From: Tanypteryx hageni
Lineage: Eukaryota > Arthropoda > Insecta > Odonata > Petaluridae
Assembly: GCA_028673005.1 (NCBI GenBank)
Contig: CM054115.1
Location: 189,637,548-189,701,547 of the forward strand
Reading direction: 5' to 3'
DNA: 64,000 nucleotides
In this document: piece after piece, positions 12,901-24,900 of the stretch
Position numbering within the stretch: the first letter of the stretch is position 1
How the letters are laid out: each line of letters opens with the position of its first letter
Program-made: the position numbers and the translations under genes
The notes under the pieces: generated by a model
What the model saw: the letters and a program-made list of their open reading frames with translations, nothing else
What the model was told of the DNA's origin: nothing
Databases searched by the model: none

Positions 12901-15900
12901 TCAAATTTCTTAGAGCCATTTTTTAGTAAAACAAATTTTTCTAAAAATTGACAAGAATAAACTACCCTTTATTTTTGTACAATATCATTTTTATCAAAAA
13001 AAAGGTCTGCAAAAGATGATATATTGCATAAATACGAGATACGTATCATTAGATTTTATGTATGCGTTTTGACCCTAGAAATGCAAACAGATTGACAGAC
13101 GGCATGGCAAAAACCACTTTTATGGACTCGGGGTCCCCTAAAATGTGTATTTCCATCAAAAGCTTGAAGTCGAATTTTTTCACGATTACCATACTTTCTC
13201 AATATACTACATATATGAGAAAGTAAAAAAGTACTTACAACAGTATATTCATTATCAATAGCAAAAAATAAACAATAGGCTAGAAAATAAAATAAAATGA
13301 GTTTAATGATGCAGTCACTGTTGAGTAAGTAGCATGCATGTCAGCTTCTTACTCTGCCACGGCAAGTAGTCCATGTGACGAATAAGAGAAACAAAAAACC
13401 GCGGATACCGAAACATTGTTTCATGATACATGAATGACGAAAAAGTGAAATGACGAATTCCAAATCAGCGAGTACTGGGTACCCGCTGTATTCATGTAAT
13501 CAGAAAAGAAACAAGAGGCCTTTGCACTGTACTAGCTTCAAAATATTTCATACTTTGAAGGACTTTTAGCAATTTTAAATCTAAAAGTAATGAACAAATG
13601 TATTAAAATAATTTTTAATCTTAATTTAAATAAAATGTTTACTTACCGTTTATGTAAATTGAAAATTACAATAACATTAAATAATATATTTCAATTTAAG
13701 TAGGAAGACTACTGAATATAGAAAATCTTTTTCTGTACCAACGGCAGCCTTAGGGTATAAATACTAAATTTAATTAAATTGCGACTTTGACATTTTAACC
13801 TCCATTGTGTAAGATGCAGTGTGATTTGAGGAAGTGTTTTCACAACATAAAAGTGCCTTATACACAGAAAAATATGGCATGTTGCACAGATTTTATATTT
13901 TCATTTCACAAAGACTATGTACATTTTTGGTTGCCAAATATTTTACTAAAAGGGGCACATGGGGCTTTATATACCGCTATGTGGACCACATATGGCCTTC
14001 TGAATGGCTGTCCAGGCTTTGTATAAATTTCAATGAGCTTGTTTTGTATGTCTTGAAGAAATTGATGAGTTAAGGAAGGCCGAATGAAATCACTGCACAG
14101 ACTGGATATGGGCCATAGTTGGGGACTCCCATGCTATGAGGAAACTATTTTAAGCATTTTCTTAACTTGCACTTGCAGCATTGTAATATGAGTATTATTG
14201 CATTCTCATCAAGGACTGGGAGTCTGTCAAACCAAGATCTTGGAGAGGTGGAGGAAGTTCCTTCAAGAGAATGAATGATATGACAGAAGCAGAGGTGGTC
14301 ATACGTGGAGGGGAACTTCTCTGTGGTGTTCTTGATAAAACTCACTATGGAGCAACTCTATATGGCCTGGTGCATTGCATGAATGAGGTGATAACTGCTA
14401 AAATATACTTGATGAAATGATGACTTTCATCTGAAAACTTTTCTTTCATATCTTTTTATAACTTAGCATTGTTTTTCTTTTTTGACCTAATTCAATTATA
14501 GTATAAAAACTTTAAACTTTGGCTATAAGGAATTATGGATTTTTAATGTCTTTTATTTTATGCACCATGGTAAAAATTAGCTTTTTTAGCAAAAAATTTA
14601 TTATAATATTAGATAAATTGTTTTAGTGACAATTTTTATATTGTTAAGAATTTGTACATTTATGGAAGATCCTTCTTTGCATTCAATGTGTTAATTATTA
14701 GACTAGAACTTTTTGGTTAAATTAAACAAATATTTTCAGGATATAATATTATTTAAAAATGATATAGCCCCAATTTTTGACAGTTTTCACTTTTTAATAA
14801 TGCATAGATATTTAATAATACTACGATTTTTACAAATGAAATTTTCTGAGAAATGGATTGGTCAAATAGATAATCTTTTTAAAGAACGAGTTGTCAGCAG
14901 CTATTTTATAAATCTTGCTGAATTTATTTACAACAAATTCTTGTATTCACAGTTGTATGGAGGGTCATCATCCTTATCTCTTCTCAGTTGCTTTTCTAAG
15001 CTCTTTGGAGCATTTCTTCAAATGCAAGGCTTTACTCTGGGTGTGAAAGATATCCTTGTCCGTAAGAATGCAGATATTAAGAGGAAAAAGGTTATTTCAA
15101 ATATTCGTGAGGTACGTAATTTTTAAGTGCAATGTTTTACCCCAATAAGAACAATACTTATCATTGATTTTTCCTCACAAAAGTTGAATTTCAGAAGTTG
15201 CAAAGTTGAACATATGTACACATTTTCCTTGGTTCTCATGATCCCAGAATACATGGGTTCACTATTGCATAGTCGATGATAGATAGATAAGAATGAGGCT
15301 GGTTTCCAAAGGAAACATAGCCTTATGAAATGGTTGTGTATGTGTGACCCCCACTAACAACTTTTGCACCAATGGACTGATTTTCATGAAACTTGGTGTG
15401 AGGCTCATGCTGCCAGGGTGCACCTCCGGGCTATATTTTATTTGGCAAAGATTGAAGTCCCGAGTTTGATTCCAGGAACATTTTTCCCTATTTGTTTTAC
15501 ATAGGAAGTCTCAAATCCATCGTGTAGAGATGTTTTCTTTAATGCATTAAAATATCTTTAAATTGTGATATTGGAGCGAGGTTTGTACTGTTCTAAGGGG
15601 AAAATAATGTAGATTTTAATTCTTATCACAGAATTTTGATAATTGATCATATTTTCTTGAATTTCTACTAAAACATAATGTTTTTGCATTTTAAATCGAA
15701 TTTTATGGAATTGTTGACATGGAGACAATTATTATCACACTCGGCTTGAGCATAGACAAGTGAACAAATGGGTTATTTTCTTTTCCACTCAACTACCCTT
15801 CAACAATGGACAGTTGATCCAGACATATTAGCATATAAACAGTAACACTTATTAAATTTGTTTATTTAAAAAGACATGCAAAATATAATGTCAGAAGGAG

Positions 15901-18900
15901 ATTTTGACGTTGCTTTTAGTATTTTAAAGCTGATAATTTGTTTTCCAATTTTTCTCTATCATTGACTGCTTCTATAGCATAAAAGATTCCTTGAATCAAA
16001 AATGTAATATTTTTTACTGCATCTGTACTGAATGTCTTAATTGTAGGTATATATGTTTGAACTGTATGATTGTACTTGACGAAGCCTATACCATACACAC
16101 AAATATATTTGGTCTTATGGTGAATAAAGTTATTATTATTATTATTGATAAACTATGAATTACAAATGGTGTTTATGGTATGAGAACTCCTTGGAATGAC
16201 TAACACATACTGAAACATTTCCTGTCAATATAAGTAATAAATTCGGGACGTCAACTTTGGGAAACTGGCCTGCATTAGTCCTGGTTTGAACTTCTTGTTT
16301 TTTAACTTGTTTCACTATACTTTGATACACTCATACATAGATAATTGTGGGCGATGTTAAGTGGAATGTGTGTCAAATTTACATGGTTAGTGACCCTGAT
16401 TACCCATCATCCCCTCTCTCACGAAATAATAATCCACCTTTTCCCAACATCATCTCATCTATATGTCTATCATCTCTGCATGATTTTTAAGTACATATTT
16501 TTCCAATGATTTGGATGAAAAAGAGAGTAATTTGGGAGATGTTGGTAATGGATTCATATTTTTCCCATGTGATGTTAATCCCACTTTGCACATTGTCACT
16601 GTGCATGCATATTTTCAAGCATGTATTCCTGATGCTAACTGTGGGAAACGTGTATATCTGAAATGAAAGATAGTTAATGTTGTACCTGAAAGTATTACTG
16701 TAAATACATGTATACAGAAAACATTTTTTCCAAAATTTCTGGGCTCAAAGGGTAGATAATTGTTCCCAAAATCAAAAGACAGCAAACTTGTATGTGTAAA
16801 TTACTAGAAATATATTTTAATTTCACAAAAACTAATATTATTATATGTTAATTGAAATTGTAAATTGTTTCAGGCAAGAGATTCTGTTGTCAGAGTTGTC
16901 ATGGAATTTTTGTTATAATGCTGCCATAATATGTCGTACTCATTGCCATTTAGTCTATTATGCCACATTTTTTATTTTCTTTATTATTGTTTCTATATGG
17001 AGGTCATTTCATGTTTATTTCTTGTTTCATAAAGCTGTTCTGTATTATTTCGCATTACTTTAAAATACATGTGAAAGAAATCAGTTGATAGAATACATAT
17101 GCATCCTACACAAGAGCATCCTTTACACAGGTATCTATTTTACCCATTATGCTTAATATGTTAAAAGTGTATTTATTTAAAAGACTTGTATAGTTTGATG
17201 CTTTAATCTAATTATGATAAAGATGTTTTGTTTCAAATCCTTCCTTTTAAGCATATCAGTTCTAATTTCAGGCGGGCTACAACATTGCTTTGGAAGCCCT
17301 AGGATTTCCGGATACAGATGAAGAAAGTATAAAGAATCAACTTGAAATTGCATATCACTCTGATCCAATAAAGTGGCAAACCCATTTAGATAGATTTTAC
17401 AAACAGTCTTTGGATAATTTCACCAATGAGATCAACAAGTAAGTATCATCAAAACACTAAATCCAATGATTCTGCCCTTCACTTAATAAAAATCAAAGAA
17501 AGTTGTATTTGCCTGAAAAGATTTTTATACATTATAACTTTGGTCATTTGTTTTATGATATTAAGTTATTTTCTTTAATCATAGTAATTTTTGTTAAAAC
17601 CTTACTCATAAATGATTAAGTTAATTGATATTTTTGTACAAATACATTTTAAAACTTTATTATAATTTAATTGCACTTAATTTCTCTCAGGTAGACTTTG
17701 TTTAGTTTTGCATATTCTTTAAGTGAAAAGTCATAAGCAAGATATGAAACTTCAGTACAGAACAAAGTTCAAAAACTGGCAAATTGGGATTTAGAGATTG
17801 CAATTTTGTTCATCTGATTTCTAGACCATGTGTGTGTGTACACCCAGTCTCCGACTAACACGAATTCTACCAACACAATTTTGGTTTAACACGATTTTTA
17901 AAGTAGTTCTGGTTTTCGATTAACATGACTGGCCATTCGGTTTAACACGATTTCTCCACGACTTTTCTACTATCGTGAAAAAGGTCTAGAAAGCAGAAAT
18001 GGAAACATTCATTAATTGCAGATGACAATAAGCCCATTATCGTAACATCTGATCCAGAGGATGAATATAATAATTTCTTTGAATCTGATGCGGATGGCGA
18101 GGGATTTCGTGGTTTTTAAACTGCAATGTAGAAAAATACCCTCTTGACTGTTTTAAAAAATTTCCTTTGACCGTTTTTGTAATTTTCTATAGATCATATG
18201 TTATTATCTTTTGAAAAATTATTTCCTGTATTTAAACAAAAATGTTTAATTCTTAGCTATTTGTTTAAAATTTTACAAATCTTCTAAATGACATCTGCTA
18301 AAAAATGGTGAACAGTTGAACAGCTGATTCAAAATGGCAGTTATCAACATCAAAAAATATGCTTGAGTTTATGGTTCGTACACATTTTATTGGTGATGGG
18401 AGTAAGAAACCAAGAAAACTTATATCGCTAGGACAACAATTAGATGTACTTATATGAGAACAATGAACAAACACATGGTATCGTTCATCATACAGGTCTT
18501 ACTGTCATAAGACAGAACACCAGAATGAATGAGTCATAATAAAGGAATAAAATTTACCATAAATACCCGCGTATAGTGCGCACCCTCGTATAATGCGCAG
18601 GGGGGTTTTCAGCCTCGTAATCTATTATTTTTCTATATACCCGCGTATAGGGCGCACAGATTTTTTTTAGGGTTACTGTTCCAGAATAAAGTAGATGGTG
18701 TAACGTGTTCTAAAGCAATGATCGAATTATTGGTATTATGAATTGGTAACATAATGAAAGTGCGAAATGAAATTTTCGAATAACGTTCCAAAAGATCATC
18801 AGCTAACTCAATCATTACATACTCTGTTTACTTACAAGGTGATATTAGGATATACACAATAAATCGAATTATATTAATTTTATAGTATGGCATATGACAT

Positions 18901-21900
18901 TCTTTGAGCTAATAAAATGAAGGAATGACAATAACCCTTATTAGAACACTCTGGAGTACGTAAACACAATAGCAAATAATCATAATTAACTACAGACTCT
19001 AAGAATCAAGAATAAATCACGTATCACCAGGCCGGGCGCCGGTGTAGGGTGACGTCATGCGTAAGATGCCGATTCTGATAACAACATCGAAGAAGAATGG
19101 TCCAGTGACCAAGAATTTCTTGGCTTTTAAAATGAATAAATACTGAATTCATTCTTTTCATATCTAATTAATGAATGTTTGTAGAATTAATTAATAAATT
19201 TTAACTATTATCTATCTTACTTTTTGTAAAAATCACCAATAAAATTATGAGGATACCCGGGCAGTAATTACTGTGCCGAAATTGTGGAAATATGGGGTCA
19301 AATGAAAATAGGATGATTATGTACCCTCGTATAACACGCATCCTAATTTTTAACTCAAATATTTCGAAAAAAAAGTGCGTATTATACGCGGGTATTTACA
19401 GTAAATTTTTTCAATCAGGTTCAGATGCTGGAATGCATCCCCCCTATTTACATTTTTTCTTATGAACAATTCATGTCCGACTAACACGATTTCACCCTAC
19501 ATGAAATTTTTTAAGAATGCATCTATCTTGTTAGTCGTAGACTGGGTGTATATGTATTTATAGGCAATATTTTTCTCTTTTCCATAGACATTTTCATCAC
19601 AAAAAAGAAATGTCAATATTTCTTTCTTCCACATCTTGAATTCATAAACCGTTGAGCTACCAACAACATACTCTTTGCACAACTTCAAAATAGAAGTGCC
19701 CTTTCCAACTTTCACAGTAAATGTAGCTTCTTTGTAACAGAAAGTGAATCATGCTTTCTCCTTGTAACATTACTTATGTGACTGCTCAGATAAAGTACAC
19801 TGTAATGGAGTCATTCTGGAACATTTAATTTTCAAAAATAAAGTATGGATACTAAACAGCATTCACTACTCTTACTGTTTCTCAAAATGTTTTTTTCTGA
19901 TTTTTTTATCCAGTCAACCACAGCAGCCCAATGAAAAACGTCAGATCCTCACGCCCCACCCTGTATAAGAGGGGATTACATTCCAATTAGCCACTAAAAT
20001 CACTCGTGTCATGAAAAAAGGGAATTTTCTCATAAAATTTCATGTTATAAGGGAGATTGTTTAAGTTGTTGCCACTGTACTCTATGACATCCAAACTAAG
20101 AAAACAAGCCCGTTTATGGGAGTTCCGGTCACAAAAGGGTTAATATACAGGAGAATGCATACACTGAACATTGCCTAATCTTAATATTAATGAAAATAAC
20201 TTAAAATTGCATAAATACAAATGGAAAACATGATGACAAGAATAAACATAGATATTGCTGGATAGAGAATCTCAGATATGATGTTCATGGCACAATTCTA
20301 AAACAAAGCACGTGATGCTGGTACGTAATAACACACAAGATGGTAATATGGTGTGTTAGCTTACTTCCTTACACTAGTTACAATGAATAAAAAATTAATT
20401 ACCAACATAGTATATTCATTATCAATAGCAAAAAATAAAACACTGCTTTTTCAGTTCCACTACCAGAGGAAACATTCTGATTCGTAATATTTTCTATTTT
20501 GAGCACTTCTATAAACTATACCTGTAATGTACAATAATAAAAATGATACAGTAATCAGGAACTTACCAATATAAATAATTTTTTTTTCGAACCACTCTAT
20601 AAATACTGAAGACATAATCTATTATTGTCCTTATAGTGCACAAGGAAAACCTTGAATCCGTTAAAGCACCTGGGCTTCAGATTTTTAGGCATTTTATGGG
20701 GCAAATTAAAAAAGAGATATTTAACACTAGTAAACAAACAGACAAACAAGACACTGAAAAAACAAAAGCTCGGAGCTCATTCAGCGCACAATGGTGAAAT
20801 GGGTCATTACTAGCGAGGCGCCAAATTTAAATTTCTTTCTCCTAATAAATTTTGGAAAAATGCATTAGTTTTGAAAATATCTAGTAAACTGGCTTTCTAG
20901 GTAAGTGAAATCCGGATAAAAGGTTTTATACTGTACGTCATTCTTAAATTTTGTCATTTTTTCTTCAGAATTTGTATTCCAGATGGTTTGTTGTCTAAAT
21001 TCCCAGACAACAATTTACAATTAATGATAAAGTCTGGTGCTAAAGGATCAGCTGTCAATGCCATGCAGATATCCTGCCTCCTTGGTCAAATTGAACTTGA
21101 AGGAAAGCGTCCACCTCTGATGAAATCAGGAAAGTCATTGCCTAGCTTTGCTGCATTTGATATTTCACCCAGGGCTGGTGGTTTTGTGGAATGTCGGTTT
21201 ATGACTGGCATTAAGCCTCAAGAATTTTTCTTTCATTGTATGGCTGGAAGAGAGGTATGTTGTCATTTTCTTTATGAATGGTATGTTTAGGATATTTCTC
21301 TTGCATAATAATGAGGAATAGATTTTCAAAATTTCAATTACATTTTATAGGTTAAAAGCGACATACTAGCCTGCATGCATGCATAAACTTACTTTACAAG
21401 GGAGATAATACAAAAAAATGCTGGCAGGTATCACTTTAGTAATATTAAAAAAGTAGTATGCAAATAATGTACTACCCTTGCATTTTATTTCTAGATTATT
21501 TTTAAAGCTTGATTTTATCTAGGGTAATCTAAATTTTTTTGGTAAATTGCTAAAATGTGTTTTTGTAAATTTTTACAATGAGTTACTCAGTGCGCCAAAG
21601 AAAAGTTAAAAAATATATTGTCATTGCAGATTTCATAAAAAAATGCATTAATAATTTTTTGTGAAACTAGTAATGATCTGTAGGCTTTTAATTTTTATTA
21701 TGGCAGTAGCATTCTTGGTTAAAAAATGATAGTTTGAGTAGTAACATAACTAGTAAATTTAAGCAAAAAATAAATTTTAATATAAGTCAATTATAATTAT
21801 TTACTGTATTTTCTGAGCAATAAGATGCACCTAGATTTAAAGAAAGTTTTTTCAGTAAAAAATTTTAATTTATCTATTTGCTCCGAAATAATTTAGGAAC

Positions 21901-24900
21901 TTAAACAACCATCTAATACACTAATACAACCAACTAAAATTAATGTTATTTATCATAGAAACTTTTAGTTTCTAAACATACGACGACAAATTAATTACAA
22001 CCATGATCCACTTCTTCAGCATTACTCTGCCAGTAATGGAAAACCTACATTCCATTATATCACGATATTCTATTCTTATATATTGAGTGTAAATTTTTAC
22101 TTGATTCTTTTTTGGGCTTGTCTAGTTTGAGAAAACTTGTGGTTCTTGCCAGTATAATAAACAGGATCAAAGGCATAGCAAAAATATCACTCATTGGATT
22201 AAAAAACTTCCATAAAATAAGTTATTTTGTATTTTTTCATTTTGCATCTCAATATTGATGAATTTATTCGCACTTCCATAAACTTGCTTGCCATATTCTT
22301 CCAGCAATTTCTCAAAATTGCTGATAGGTGTACTCTAGGTTTAAGCTAAATTAAGAAAATTTGTTTAGTACTTGAAATATTTTATTATTTATATAATTTC
22401 TCCTGCACTTCACCATTACATTGTGTGTAGAAAATAAAGATGAAATGTAATATTTTGTTTATCAGGGATTGATTGATACTGCTGTGAAAACTAGTCGTAG
22501 TGGATACCTACAGAGATGTTTAGTGAAGCATTTAGAGGGTTTAACTGTGAAGTATGATCTTACTGTAAGGGACAGTGATGGAAGTTTAGTTCAAGTAAGT
22601 TCTGTTGTGGTTAATCTTTCATTTTTCTGTACATATTTCTGACATTTACTTTCAAATTGTTCTTTGCTTTCAGTTTTACTATGGAGAAGATGGAATGGAC
22701 ATATCAAAATCAAAGTTTATGAATGAAAAATTGTTTCCATTTCTAGTTGATAATAGGAAAGTAGTTTTAAGTATGAAAGCCTGTAATCAGGTGAAAAATA
22801 TATCAAAAATGGAAAAAATACAGGAGCAAAAAGATAAGGTAAGAATAAAAATAGCAACAATTCAAATTTAATGTGATGAAAGATTGAAGAATTATTGATG
22901 ATGCAGAATGTACAATACAGTAATCTTCCAATTTTCAAACTTTCAATCTTACAAACAAGCAGATTTTCTATTTCTATCTATTTTCTATTTGAATAACTTC
23001 TAGTTTAATTTTTCTTGGTTCTTTTATGTATAGAAATTTGATTGTAGATCAGTCAAGGTATACAAATGATAATAAAATTCGAAAAATCCAGAAATTTCAT
23101 TTTTATAATGTTTTCTTGCCCCATTGTTTTGGATTTTATCCCCAGAAGAAATGCATGGGTTTCTATGTGAGACAGTTCCTGAAAGTTTAAAATTCTTCTC
23201 AATTATGTTGCCATTCATGAAGAGAAATTGTTGATAGGTTTATTAACTTCTTTTCTCCTTCATTACTTAAAACTTTTAAGGAAATTGTAGTTTCTTTTAT
23301 TGGCTCCCACTTAGATTAATAAGAAATTTATTTCTTCATCTTACAATTGAAGAGGAAAAATAAATAAGATTAATCATGATTTGAAAGAAAATTTTTTTGT
23401 TGGAGAAAATTATATATTGTATGTTAATCAATAAATAATAATAAAAGCTTTATTGCTATGCATTTTTTCTGTAGATACGAGAATGGAGAACAAAATTCCA
23501 AGGAAAAGAAATTTTTAGAATAAGTCCTTTTCTTAGCTTCAACATTGGAAAAAAAAATTCCTTTTCTTCGGATGAGAAAAATATCAATCTTCGCACAGGA
23601 TGTCCTCTTGGCTTGAATATATGGATGGAGAGATTGATACGCAATGATCTCAGTGAAAGGAAGAGGTAATGAATGGCATTTTAATGTGTTTTAATGCCAG
23701 GTTTGCTGTTTTACATTTTTGTGTTATTTTATGACTGCATTTGTTCTCAATAGGGCAATGGCAATAACAAAATGTCCAGATCCTATCAATTCGAAGTACA
23801 GAATAGATTCTACTTATGGGTCAATTAGTGAGAACCTTCAGGATATGATAGATAGTTATATTGACAAAGTTTCTTTAAATGAAAACATTTCCTTACGAAG
23901 AATAGAAGACATTAAGAACATGGCTTATTTGAAATCGATGCTGTCTATCAGTCCACCTGGCGAACCAGTTGGTCTTCTTGCTGCTCAGGTTAGTCTCTTT
24001 CTTTTACATCCTACTTATGTAATAACTTCTTCCAACTAACATTCTGTATAAAAAATCAGATGATTACCATATATACTCGTGTATATGTCAATCTCATGTA
24101 TAGGTTAACCCTGACTTTTTTATAAAAAAATTTGATTTTTCGTATATCCTGTGTACATCTACATATACAGTTTACCCTGCAAGCCACCGCAAGGGTGTGT
24201 GGCAGGGGGTGTACTAACACCAAGGGGAAAACTCCAAAAATTAGGCCTTGGTTTACGCCCCTACGCGAGGTTACTTTTGATCGCAAGTTTTATTCTGCTC
24301 AGCTATCGTTCTAGGGAAAAATGAGCCTTTGTATCTCTCTGTCCTACAGGCTATCTCTCTTATTTTACGGGGATGGTCCATTCTACCGATATAGGTGTGA
24401 GTTCTTATTATATCTTCGACGTCGCTGGAGAAAGTACACGTTCTAAATCTCTCAAGAAGTTTTAACCTAGCACGTAATCGGTGCTCAGCTAGTGATTCCC
24501 ATCCTAAGTCCTGTATCAAGCCTGTAACGCTTTTATTTCTATCATAACAATTTTTGACGAATCTAGCAGCTTTTCGCTGCACTTTCTCTAACTTGGTGAT
24601 TAATCCTTTCTCGTACGGATCCCATATGCTCGATGCATACTCTAGCAGCGGTCTAACTAAAGAAAAGTAACATGTCTCTTTGACTTTTTCTTCGCTTTTA
24701 CCTACTATCCGTTTGATGAATCCTAGTTTCTGCTTAGCTTTCCCGGATATATTTCGTATGTGTGTCCCATGAGAGGTTACTTGTTAAAAGGACACCTAAG
24801 TATTTGACGGATTCGGCTAATTTTAGATGTACGCCTTCTATACTGTAATTCATCGCCTCAATTTCTGTTTCTCCGGAATCTCATGACAGAACACTTACCT

